DNA of 64,000 nucleotides from Gemmatimonadota bacterium. Lineage in GTDB: Bacteria > Gemmatimonadota > Gemmatimonadetes > Longimicrobiales > Gaopeijiaceae. The stretch covers positions 1-64,000 of the forward strand of contig JAJDUP010000020.1 in NCBI GenBank assembly GCA_022826565.1, written 5' to 3'. The notes beneath the pieces are model-generated. The model saw only the letters and a program-made list of their open reading frames with translations, was not told the DNA's origin and made no database searches. Made by a program: the position numbers and the translations under genes. Shown piece after piece: positions 1 through 11,775 of this stretch (position 1 is its first letter; every line of letters begins with the position of its first letter).

Positions 1-121
1 CCATCGGGCACTTGCTCCGCCTCGTCCGCCGTCGTCTCGGCTCCCTCAGCGCGACTCTCGGCTCTGCAACCCCCGAGACCGGCCATAGCCACTTCCCCCG
101 CACGGCGCTTCCGCTACCCCA

Positions 122-877
122 TTGTTCCACGGCCTGCTAAGGCACTACAACCTCGACGCCATCATCTCGGTCGGCTATCGGGTGAACTCGAAGCGCGCAG
201 TCCGGTTCCGCCAGTGGGCCACGCGCACGCTTCGCGAGCACCTGGTCCGGGGCTACACCCTCAACGAGCGACGGCTTGCCGAACGCGGCTTACGGGAGGC
301 GCGCGACACGCTCGACCTGCTCACTCGAACACTGCGGAATCAGGCCCTGGTGGAAGACACGGGCCGGGCGGTCCTGGAACTCGTCACGCGCTACGCCGAC
401 ACATGGCGGCTGCTGCTCGAATACGACGAGGATCGCCTCGAGGCTCCGGCAGGCACGCGACCGCCGTCCGCCGCCCTCGACCACGCGCAGGCAGTCGCGG
501 CGATTGCGGACTTCAGGGCGGCGCTCATCGCGCGCGGAGAAGCGTCGACCCTTTTCGGAAATCCCCGCGGCGAGGCACTCGAAGCCATACTCGGCAACGT
601 CGAGCAGACCATGTTCGGAGAGCCGCTCTACCGCACCCGCGAAGAAAAGGCCGCGAATCTGCTCTACTTCCTGGTCAAGGACCATCCGTTCACGGACGGG
701 AACAAGCGGATCGCCTCGCTGCTCTTCCTGCTCTACCTTGGCCAGGAGGGGCTGCATCACGACCTGAACCCCCAGGCGCTCACCGCGCTCACCCTCCTCA
801 TTGCCGAGAGCGCTCCCGCCAACAAGGACCTGTTGGTCCGCCTGGTCGTCAATCTGCTGGCGGGCTCGGAGGCATGA
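122..877 (+). pseudogene. N-terminally truncated RhuM-family protein with C-terminal Fic/Doc domain
   Basis: Protein reads LRHYNLDAIISVGYRVNSKRAVRFRQWATRTLREHLVRGYTLNERRL (typical RhuM core), then HPFTDGNKRIAS (Fic/Doc motif). Opens at a TTG; an in-frame TAG at about 92-94 lies upstream, and the usual N-terminal part of the RhuM domain is missing. Confidence 0.7.
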
Positions 878-882
878 CCCCC

Positions 883-1776
883 TCAGCCCCGCAGGTGCTC
901 GTTGAAGAACGCGATGGTGCGCTCCTGCGCGAGGCCGGCGGCTTCCTCGTCAAAACGTGGGGTGGTGTCGTTGTGGAACCCGTGGTTCGCGCCCTCGTAG
1001 ACGTGGACCACAAACGCCTTACCGTTTGCCTCGAGCGCCTCCTGGTACGCCGGGTAGCGGGCGTTGATCCGCTCGTCCAGACCCGCGAGCTGAATCATCA
1101 GCGGCGCCTGGATGGAGGACACGTCCTCCGGGTCCGGCGCCGACCCGTAGAACGGCACGCCGGCGCCCAGATCCGGAAGGCGGACCGCGAGCTGATTCAC
1201 GACTCCGCCGCCGTAGCAGAACCCGACGGCCCCGACTCGCCCGGTGGTCGACTCGTGGTCGCGCAGGAACCGGAACGCGGCCACCCAGTCCTCCATCATC
1301 ACGTCCCGGTCGAGCTGCCGCTGCATCGTGCGGCCTTCGTCGTCGTTGACGGGGTAGCCGCCCAAGGGGGTGAGCGCGTCCGGCCCCAGGGCCACGAAAT
1401 CCGCCGCGGCGAACCTGCGGACCACGTCTTCGATGTAGGGGTTCAGGCCGCGATTCTCGTGGATGACAAGAACCGCCGGCTTCGGCTCCGTCGCGCCGGC
1501 GGGTACGGCCATGTAGCCCCGCATGGTCCCCGAGCCATCGGGTGAAGGGTAGGTCACGTACTCCTGCCGGATCCGGGCATCGTCGGTCTCTACCTGCCGC
1601 GCCCACGCGTAGTTGGGACGAAGTGCGTCAAGGACCGCCACGGCAGCCGCGCCGCCGCCGAGCACCTTCCCGGCGCCCTCCAGGAAGTCCCGGCGCTGGA
1701 TGTGCCCGTGGACGTAGCCATCGAAGAGCGCCAGCACCTCCTGGGGGAAATCGCTCGCCTTCTTTCGTCTGGTCAT
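883..1776 (-). CDS. dienelactone hydrolase family protein (carboxymethylenebutenolidase-like), Tat-exported
   Basis: RRDFLEG twin-arginine-type signal; AVLVIHENRGLNPYIEDV and GAVGFCYGGG (nucleophile Cys motif) and GANHGFHNDTTPRF match the DLH family. Confidence 0.9.
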   Translation of the reverse strand: MTRRKKASDFPQEVLALFDGYVHGHIQRRDFLEGAGKVLGGGAAAVAVLDALRPNYAWARQVETDDARIRQEYVTYPSPDGSGTMRGYMAVPAGATEPKPAVLVIHENRGLNPYIEDVVRRFAAADFVALGPDALTPLGGYPVNDDEGRTMQRQLDRDVMMEDWVAAFRFLRDHESTTGRVGAVGFCYGGGVVNQLAVRLPDLGAGVPFYGSAPDPEDVSSIQAPLMIQLAGLDERINARYPAYQEALEANGKAFVVHVYEGANHGFHNDTTPRFDEEAAGLAQERTIAFFNEHLRG

Positions 1777-1905
1777 CGGTATCCTCCGCTGATCGTGTGA
1801 CGACCGCTTTTGCGGGGCCTCGCCCGTGCCGACGGTCTCGGGAATCCCAGCTTGCAGCCGGCGGAGGGAGCGCGCAAGCGCCTCGAGGCGGACGACCCTG
1901 CCGCG

Positions 1906-3000
1906 CTAGGCGTCGCCGCCGTCGTCACCGAGGCGTTCTGCGATCCGGTCGAGCCTCGGCTTGATGGACGACATCACCGCTGCGAACAAGACGAGCGCCC
2001 AACCCGCCGAGAGGATCAGGTGGACACCGACGAGCATCCTTGCTGCGACCGAGACCGGGGCGACCGTCGTGAAGTCCTGCCCGAGCGCGGTGAAGAATGC
2101 GAACGACAACCAGTCGGCAATCCCGGTGGCGTCGCCGGCAAACGCGCCGGGCTGAAATCGACCCAGCATTCCGTAGAATCCGGAGAACAGGAAGATGATC
2201 GTCAGGTAGCCGACGGCAAACCCTCCGATCGGGACCCACATTACGCGCAGGTAGTCGGCAAGGTGGCCGTACACTCGAAGCCGGGGCTGAAGCCACGTGA
2301 TCGCGGCGCGCCCCAGAAGAAAAGCGGCTGCGGGAAGCGCCACCAGCGTGGCCACCAGGAGAACGATCGTCAGGGCCAGGACGACGAATCGAGGTCCACG
2401 GATCTCAACTGCCATCAGAAGACCCATGAGGATGAACACGGCAACCCCACCCAGTACCAGAAGCCGGGAGGGGCGGGCGTCCTGCCAACCCTCCCGATTA
2501 CGGCTGAGGAAACCGGCCATCAGAGTGATCCAGGGCACCAACACCAGGGGCTGGAGCGGTACGAAAAAGGGACGGAAGCTCGCTGCGGACACATAGGGAA
2601 GCAGCCCCAGGCCAAGCAACACAGCCACAATAACGGTCTCGTGCCGCAAGTCTCGATACCCTGCGAGCGATGGCCCGCGGATCCCGCAGATGAGCCCTAC
2701 CGCCAGGGCCAGCGTGGGAGGTATGATGAATCCCCATCGGTTGCCCGAGAGTGCACCGGCACAGAATACTGCGGCGATGCCCACGATCGATCCGATCAGG
2801 ATACCGGTCCACGGGCTGCTGCCAACCGATCGTCCCCGGAGGCCGACGCCTGTACCGATTGCAATCCCGCAGCCCGCGCCTATCAGCACGTCGGTGTGGA
2901 CGCCGGTGAACGCATAACCGAACGACACGACAACCACGGCCACGCAGGCCGTGATACGGATCGCCAGCCAGGCTGTCGGGTTCAGGGGTATTCTGCGCAT
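1906..3000 (-). CDS. polytopic membrane protein with ion-channel-like (pore-loop) C-terminus
   Basis: Many hydrophobic segments; C-terminal DWLSFAFFTALGQDFTTVAPVSVAARMLVGVHLILSAGWALVLFAAVMS resembles the pore-loop/TM2 layout of two-TM channels with a non-canonical filter. Confidence 0.6.
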   Translation of the reverse strand: MRRIPLNPTAWLAIRITACVAVVVVSFGYAFTGVHTDVLIGAGCGIAIGTGVGLRGRSVGSSPWTGILIGSIVGIAAVFCAGALSGNRWGFIIPPTLALAVGLICGIRGPSLAGYRDLRHETVIVAVLLGLGLLPYVSAASFRPFFVPLQPLVLVPWITLMAGFLSRNREGWQDARPSRLLVLGGVAVFILMGLLMAVEIRGPRFVVLALTIVLLVATLVALPAAAFLLGRAAITWLQPRLRVYGHLADYLRVMWVPIGGFAVGYLTIIFLFSGFYGMLGRFQPGAFAGDATGIADWLSFAFFTALGQDFTTVAPVSVAARMLVGVHLILSAGWALVLFAAVMSSIKPRLDRIAERLGDDGGDA

Positions 3001-3217
3001 GGGAATGTCGGTTTGGTGTTGGCGACCATATAGCGAATGGCTGGATGCCGGCGCAAGCTGGTGCTACGGGCCATGAAGCGCCCCGACGGACGGTTGTCTC
3101 GAACTTGCAGGGGCAACGCTTCTGCCCTCAGCCGAAGTCGGAACTCCGCCGGAATCATCCGTAATCGCTACATTTTCAGAATCCGACCGCGGCGGTCCAG
3201 ACGATCTGAGGCGGCAA

Positions 3218-4507
3218 ATGACCAAGCGCAAAGAGTCAGATTCGAGCGCCCGTGCCCGCACCGGCGTGCGCTGCCCCTGGTTCTCCTGTCCGGGTATCCT
3301 CCTTCTGCTTGCCACCACCGGCTGCGGAGACTCACTCACCGGCCCCGGCGCAGACGAGATCACCGAGCTTCCACGCGCGCTGAGCGCTGCGGAGGTCGAG
3401 GTCACCAGCGCAAGCAACCGTTTCGCATTCGACCTCCTCGCGCAGGCCAACCGCGCGGGCGACAATCTCTTCCTGTCGCCGCTCTCGGCGTCCATGGCGC
3501 TCGGGATGACCATGAACGGTGCCGCGGGGGAGACCTGGAACCAGATGCGCGACGTTCTCGGGTTCGGGAGCCTCACCGAGGAAGAGATCAACGCCTCCTA
3601 CGGGTCACTGATCGAACTTCTCGTCGGCCTCGATCCCGCCGTCGAGACCGCGATCGGCAACTCCGTGTGGACCCGGCTGGGATTCCCGGTGCATGCGGAC
3701 TTCCTGGACTCCGTGCGAGACGCCTTCGACGCCGAGGTGGCGGAACTCGACTTCGCGGACCCTGCCGCGTCCGTGCGCATCAACGAATGGGTCAGGGCCG
3801 CCACACAGGGTCGCATCGAAGACATCGTTCCCGCGATGATTCCCGACAACGTCGTCATGTACCTGATCAACGCGATCTACTTCAAGGGCTCGTGGACGTT
3901 CCAGTTCGATGCATCCGACACGCGCACCGAGCCCTTCCACCTGGACGACGGCTCCACACGGACCGTGCCGCTCATGACCCTGCGGAGAGAGCTCCAATAC
4001 CAGGAGAACAGCCGATTCCAGGCCGTGGACCTTCCGTACGGCGGGCGGGCCTTTTCGATGACGGTGCTGCTGCCGCAGCAAGGCGTGAGCGTGGACAGCC
4101 TCGCGGCAACTCTCGACCCGGAGGCATGGGAGGGTATCGTCGACAGCTTTCGCGAGACCGACCTGCTGCTCTTCCTGCCGCGCTTCCGGCTACCCTATGA
4201 ACGCACGCTCAACGACGACCTCGCCGCCTTGGGCATGGTCGACGCGTTCGACCACCGGGCGGATTTATCAAGACTCTCGCCGGTCGACGGACTGTGGATC
4301 TCCGAGGTCAAGCAGAAGGCCTGGGTGGATGTCAACGAGGAGGGTACCGAGGCGGCCGCCGCAACCGTGGTCACAATCGTTGAAAGCGCCCCTCCCACCG
4401 TTCGCGCCGATCGGCCCTTCCTCTTCTTCATTCGAGAACGCCTCTCCGGCACCATCCTCTTCGCCGGCAAGCTCGCGGGCCCTCCGGCGAGTTCGGGAAT
4501 GGGCTGA
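3218..4507 (+). CDS. serpin family protein (serine protease inhibitor), predicted lipoprotein
   Basis: SNRFAFDLL, NLFLSPLSASMALGMTMNGAAGETWNQM, VMYLINAIYFKGSWTFQF, hinge EEGTEAAAATVV and C-terminal RPFLFFIRERLSGTILFAGKLAGP; N-terminal LLLLATTGCG lipobox. Confidence 0.95.
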   Translation: MTKRKESDSSARARTGVRCPWFSCPGILLLLATTGCGDSLTGPGADEITELPRALSAAEVEVTSASNRFAFDLLAQANRAGDNLFLSPLSASMALGMTMNGAAGETWNQMRDVLGFGSLTEEEINASYGSLIELLVGLDPAVETAIGNSVWTRLGFPVHADFLDSVRDAFDAEVAELDFADPAASVRINEWVRAATQGRIEDIVPAMIPDNVVMYLINAIYFKGSWTFQFDASDTRTEPFHLDDGSTRTVPLMTLRRELQYQENSRFQAVDLPYGGRAFSMTVLLPQQGVSVDSLAATLDPEAWEGIVDSFRETDLLLFLPRFRLPYERTLNDDLAALGMVDAFDHRADLSRLSPVDGLWISEVKQKAWVDVNEEGTEAAAATVVTIVESAPPTVRADRPFLFFIRERLSGTILFAGKLAGPPASSGMG

Positions 4508-5742
4508 TGAACGAGTCGGCGGCACGTGTTGCCCGGGTGATCCTCGTCGCGATCCCCGTGCTGAGTTGCGCTGGACCAGCGGATCCCGCTCCAGACACCG
4601 AGACCTGGGTTACGGAACAAGAATTCGAAATCGGCAATGCCCTCGGGGGCCCCGCCGCGTTCACGCAGGTCAGCGATGTTCGCGTTACACCTGACGGCGC
4701 GCGCGTCTTCGTACTGGAGCCCTACCTGGCCCGAGTCAGTGTATGGACCGCCAGCGGCGACCTTCTGCTGGACATGGAGAAGCTTGGCGAAGGCCCGGGG
4801 GAATTCCTCACGCCCCACCGGGTCGATCCCGGCCGCGACGGGTTCTCCGTGCAGGACACCAGACGGTTCACCTTCTTCGCGGAAGACGGCACGGTCTTGC
4901 GCACGGTCCCCAATCCGCCGTCAAACCTGAGTTTTCAGGGCTTTCGCCTGCGGCCGCAGGTCCTTACGGAGAACGACGGTTACCTGGTCGTGCCGTCCAT
5001 CGCCGGAAGGGTCGCGGCTGCCTGGACGGGGGACGATTCCTTTGAAGAAGTGCCGGTGTTTCACGTCTGGCCACAGGGCGATCGGTGGACCATGGACACA
5101 ATCGCTCTTCTGGACACCCGGAATCGGAACTTGGCTATCAGGCCCCCTGGCTCGCAGTGGGAATTCACGTGGGAGTTCCATACTGGTCAGCCTCTGGCGG
5201 ACGACGACCTCACCTACTTCGATCCGCATACCGGAAACGTGGTCATTGCCCGCAGGAATCGCGGAGACGGTGCGATCGAGTTGCTGGAGATCGCCACGCT
5301 TGGCGATACAATCTGGCATCGTCGCTTCTCTACCGAGCCGGTGCAGTTGCCCGCGCAACTCCTGGAAGACGCGATCGATGCCCTCACCGAACACCTGATC
5401 AACCAGTCGGCGGCGAGCGGGCAGCCGACATCCCGGGGAGAAGCCAGGGTCCTGGTCGAAGACGCTCTCTACGCTCCAGACCCGTTACCTCCCGTTCGGG
5501 ATCTGCGCGGGATGTCGACGGGTGACCTATGGCTGCAGACCTTCGAGGAGGCGGATACGCTGCTGGTTTGGTATTCGATCCGTCGTGGGGACAACGAGTC
5601 GGGACTCCGCCGGGTTCTGTTGCCCACGGGCTTTCGGGCGCGTGACGCGACCTCGACCCACGTCTGGGGCCTGCGCCGCGACTCGCTCGGAGTCACCTAT
5701 GTAGCTGGCCGCAGGCTGGTTCGAGGTTCCGAATCGGAGTAA
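4507..5742 (+). CDS. 6-bladed beta-propeller lipoprotein
   Basis: Signal peptide with LSCAG lipobox; DVRVTPDGARVFVLEPYLARVSVWTASGDLLLDMEKLGEGPGEF repeat style. Start ATG overlaps the serpin stop (TGATG). Confidence 0.75.
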   Translation: MNESAARVARVILVAIPVLSCAGPADPAPDTETWVTEQEFEIGNALGGPAAFTQVSDVRVTPDGARVFVLEPYLARVSVWTASGDLLLDMEKLGEGPGEFLTPHRVDPGRDGFSVQDTRRFTFFAEDGTVLRTVPNPPSNLSFQGFRLRPQVLTENDGYLVVPSIAGRVAAAWTGDDSFEEVPVFHVWPQGDRWTMDTIALLDTRNRNLAIRPPGSQWEFTWEFHTGQPLADDDLTYFDPHTGNVVIARRNRGDGAIELLEIATLGDTIWHRRFSTEPVQLPAQLLEDAIDALTEHLINQSAASGQPTSRGEARVLVEDALYAPDPLPPVRDLRGMSTGDLWLQTFEEADTLLVWYSIRRGDNESGLRRVLLPTGFRARDATSTHVWGLRRDSLGVTYVAGRRLVRGSESE

Positions 5743-5748
5743 GGCAGA

Positions 5749-6957
5749 ATGGAGCAAACAGAAAGAGGTAGAACCGCGTGGGCCATCTCGCTCGCGGCCT
5801 GCCTGATTCTTACCTCTTGGGCGGCTCCAGTGGCTGCCAGCCAGTCGTGGACCACGGAGCCCGACTTCGAGATCGGTGCTGGGGTGGGGCCAGGAGGCAA
5901 CGGAGGGTTTTCCCGCGTGGGGAGCGTTCGCGTGAGCCGCGATGCGAGAGTTCATGTGGTCGAGCCGTGGGCGAGCCGAGTAACCGTTTGGTCTCCGAGC
6001 GGTGAACTCATTCTCCGATTGGAGAGGGAAGGGCCGTTGGCCGACTTCGGGCGCCCACACGGGGTCCGATTGCTACCGGACGGCTTCTGGGCGACGTACG
6101 ACCGACACTTCGTGCGCTTTTCCGATGATGGAGCGGTCCTCGAGGTTGTGGAATCGTCCGTGCCGGGCGCCGGTGTGGTATTTGACAACCACGGCATTCT
6201 GACACGAGGCCGGCTGCCTCGGCCGTCGGTCATGCTGGGGTGGGCGCAAGGCGAGACCGGGCACGAGTTGGCAATAGTGCACTACGCCGGAAACGATGAG
6301 AACCATACCGCGGACACGATCGCTCTGATGGATGTTGGGCGTATGGCACTTGGCATCCGTTTCGACGACGGTACCTCGCCATTTCCCGAAGCAATGGTCG
6401 CAACGCAACCCTTCTCGGACTCCGACCTGAGCTATTTCGATGGCGATAGAGAGAGCGTCGGAATCGTCCGGAGAAGCGGTGCTCCCGGTCAGGTTGTCGT
6501 GACCGAGATCACCGCACGGGGCGATACAGTCTGGCGTCGATCGCTGGTGCTCCCGCCTGTGCCGATCCGCGCTGAACGGGTCGAGGAGACCGTCCGGGAG
6601 TTGGCCACCAGCGCCGCGTCGTCCGCGCAACGTTTAGGTCGCCCCATCTCGGAGGGAACTGCGCGACGGCTCGCCACAGAAGCACTCTACGTGCCCGAGC
6701 ATCTTCCCGCAGTGGCGGTAGCGCGGGCCACCAATTCTGACGAACTCTGGCTCCGATCCCACGAAGTATCCGACACTTTGAGGGTCTGGTACGCCCTGCA
6801 CAGGCGGGATGACGTTGCCGAACCCCGGCGGGTGTTGCTGCCGGAGTCGTTTCAACTGCTGGACGCGACCAGGACACATGTGTGGGGATTGCGATCCGAA
6901 TCAGAGAACCGTTCCCGGGTCGTGGGCCGCCGATTGGTGCCAAAGCCCAATCCATGA
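5749..6957 (+). CDS. 6-bladed beta-propeller secreted protein, tandem paralogue of the preceding gene
   Basis: Signal peptide; EFEIG/DFEIG, SVRVSRDARVHVVEPWASRVTVWSPSGELIL and C-terminal RRVLLPESFQLLDATRTHVWGLR align with the preceding ORF. Confidence 0.75.
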   Translation: MEQTERGRTAWAISLAACLILTSWAAPVAASQSWTTEPDFEIGAGVGPGGNGGFSRVGSVRVSRDARVHVVEPWASRVTVWSPSGELILRLEREGPLADFGRPHGVRLLPDGFWATYDRHFVRFSDDGAVLEVVESSVPGAGVVFDNHGILTRGRLPRPSVMLGWAQGETGHELAIVHYAGNDENHTADTIALMDVGRMALGIRFDDGTSPFPEAMVATQPFSDSDLSYFDGDRESVGIVRRSGAPGQVVVTEITARGDTVWRRSLVLPPVPIRAERVEETVRELATSAASSAQRLGRPISEGTARRLATEALYVPEHLPAVAVARATNSDELWLRSHEVSDTLRVWYALHRRDDVAEPRRVLLPESFQLLDATRTHVWGLRSESENRSRVVGRRLVPKPNP

Positions 6958-7029
6958 CATCCCGCTCGATGCGCGGTTCCGCTCGTGAGCCGGGTGGAAT
7001 GATGTCGTGACGCTCGTAATCCAGGCAGC

Positions 7030-8480
7030 CTACAATACTAAATCAAATTGTTTAGTATTCTCGGCCTTCTCCTGCAGATCCACCAGCGGCGCCGAATAAT
7101 CACCCGAAAAACAGGCCGTGCAGTACGGGCTGCCCTCGGCCACCGCATCGACCATCCCGTCCAGCGACAGGTACCCGAGCGAGTCCACCTCCAGATCGGC
7201 GGCGATCTCGTCCACCGACATCCCCGACCCCTTGAGCTCTTCCTTCGAGGGCATGTCGATCCCGTAGTAGCAGGGGTGGCGCACGGGCGGACTGGCCACG
7301 CGGAAATGCACCTCGGCCGCTCCCGCGCCGCGGATGAACTTGACCAGGCTGGATGAGGTGGTCCCGCGCACGATCGAGTCGTCCACGACCACCACGCGCT
7401 GGCCGGCCAGCACCTCTTTCACCGGGTTGTACTTGACGCGCGCGCCGAAGTCGCGGTCTGCCTGCGACGGGCGGATGAAGGTGCGGCCGATGTAATGGTT
7501 GCGGAGCAGCCCCAGCTCGTAGGGAATGCCGCTCTGTTCACTGTAGCCGAGCGCGGCCGAGTTGGCGCTGTCGGGCACGGCGATCACGCAGTCGCCGGCA
7601 ACCGGGTGCTCCCTGGCCAGCTGCCGCCCGAAGGCTCGCCGTGCCCTGTCCACGCTCATTCCCCACAGGTATGAATCGGGCCGCGCGAAGTACACGAGCT
7701 CGAAGATGCACGGCGCGGGGGTCTGCGGGTGCATCCCGGGGAGGCTCTCGACCTCGCCTCCGCGGAAGCGCACCAGCTCGCCGGGCTCGATATCCCGGAC
7801 GTAGGTGGCTCCCACGAGGTCCAGGGCGCAGGTTTCGCTGGTGACGATGTGCCCGTCGTCCAGCTCTCCCATGACCAGCGGCCTGAACCCGCGCGGGTCG
7901 CGCACCGCGTACATCGTCTCGCCGACGGTCATCACGAGCGAATAGGCACCCTCGAGGAAGCTGAGCGCGTCCCGCACCTGCGCCTGCACCATCCGGTGCC
8001 GCGAACGCGCGATCAGGTGCACGATGACTTCGGAGTCGGAGGTGCTCTGGAAGATCGCACCCTCGTGCACGAGTTGGCGCTTCACCGCGTGGGCGTTGGT
8101 CAGGTTGCCGTTGTGCACGATCGCCAGATCGCCTTCCGAATACCCGGCCACGATCGGTTGGGCGTTGACCCGCTGACCTCCGCCGGCGGTGGAGTAGCGG
8201 ACGTGGCCTAGCGAGGTGCTTCCCGGCAGCGATTCGAGTCGTTTCGCGTCGAATACGTCCGCGACAAGGCCGAGTTCCTTGTACACGCGCGTCCGGTCGC
8301 CGTTGGCGGCGCAGATCCCGGCAGCCTCCTGTCCCCGGTGCTGCAACGCATGAAGCGCGAGGAAGGAGAGTTCGGCGGCATTCTCGACGCCGCAGATCCC
8401 CACGATGCCGCATTCCTCGCGCGGACGGTCGTCGAGGTGGCTCAAGGGGATGTCGGTCGGCCTGCGCCCACCCTGTCGCA

Positions 8481-8481
<1 letters not shown>
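7030..8481 (-). CDS. purF: amidophosphoribosyltransferase
   Basis: EECGIVGICGVENAAELSFLALHALQHRGQEAAGI (Ntn Cys after propeptide), VVVVDDSIVRGTTSSSLVKFIRGAGAAEVHFRVASPP (PRPP loop). Confidence 0.97.
7034..7059. repeat. AT-rich 9-bp inverted repeat (AATACTAAA-8nt-TTTAGTATT) overlapping the purF 3' end
   Basis: Direct reading: aatactaaa tcaaattg tttagtatt; perfect arms. Confidence 0.8.
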
Positions 8482-10807
<2,326 letters not shown>

Positions 10808-10808
<1 letters not shown>

Positions 10809-11509
10809 TACGCCACCTCCGCACGTGCCAGCGCACCCACGAGGGATGTGAACAGCGGCAGGCCGTCGACCGAGCCGAGCGCGGGATCGAAGGCGCGGTC
10901 GGGGTGGGGCATCATGCCGAGCACGTTGCCGCGGGCGTTCACGATGCCGGCGATGTTGTTGAGCGAGCCGTTGGGGTTGGCCAATTCCGATACGGCGCCG
11001 CTTGCATCGCAATACCGGAACACCACGCGCCCCCCGTCCTCCAACTCGGCGAGCGTCTCCGGGTCCGCGTAGTAGTTGCCGTCGGCGTGCGACAGCGGCA
11101 TGCGGATGACCTGGCCCTCGCGATACTCGGAGGTGTAGACCGTGTCCGCACGCTCCACCCGCATCGTGCAGTCGTGGGATTGGAAGCGGAGCGACTCGTT
11201 GCGGAGCAGCGCGCCCGGGAGCAGTCCCGCCTCGCAGAGCACCTGGAAGCCGTTGCAGATCCCGACGACGAGGCCGCCGCCGCGGGCGAAGTCGACCACG
11301 GAGTCCATGATCGGGCTGAAGCGGGCGATCGCGCCGGGCCGCAGGTAGTCGCCGTGCGCGAAACCGCCGGGGACGACCACCGCGTCCGCGCCGCTCAGCG
11401 ACGTCTCGCGGTGCCACACGTACGACGGCGATCCGCCGGCAACATCGACGGAGCGGTGGCAGTCCTGGTCGCAGTTGGATCCGGGGAAGGTGATGATCGC
11501 GACGTTCAT
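10808..11509 (-). CDS. purQ: phosphoribosylformylglycinamidine synthase subunit PurQ
   Basis: [63 protein letters not shown]. Confidence 0.96.
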
Positions 11510-11775
11510 CGGGCGGCTCCACCGTTCTCCGACGCGGTCACCCGGAAGTCCTCGGTGACGGGGTTGGCGAGGAGCTTGCGGCACATCTCCTCGACACGCT
11601 CCCGCGCGGCCTCGGGCGACGCGGCCGTGACCTCGAGATAGATCGCCTTTCCTACCCGTACCTCGTCGACGGCGTCGTATCCCAGCGAAGACAGGGCGTG
11701 ATGGATCGCCTTGCCTTGCGGATCCAGCAGGCCGGGCCGGGGCGTGACCAGCACCTCCACTGTGAATCGGCTCAA
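11506..11775 (-). CDS. purS: phosphoribosylformylglycinamidine synthase subunit PurS (TTG start inferred)
   Basis: [48 protein letters not shown]; adjacent to purQ; GGAAGGAG precedes TTG. Confidence 0.88.
   Translation of the reverse strand: MSRFTVEVLVTPRPGLLDPQGKAIHHALSSLGYDAVDEVRVGKAIYLEVTAASPEAARERVEEMCRKLLANPVTEDFRVTASENGGAAR

Noticed and set aside
1810-3033. 407-aa plus-strand ORF opposite the channel-like membrane protein
   Set aside because: Composition (Q/H/R/E/D-rich, no recognisable domain) is typical of antisense reading in GC-rich DNA; the minus strand encodes a clean polytopic membrane protein.
10809-11522. Extended N-terminus of the purL ORF
   Set aside because: It overlaps purQ in a different frame; purL starts at MASDRDASG (10808) with a TAATG overlap.
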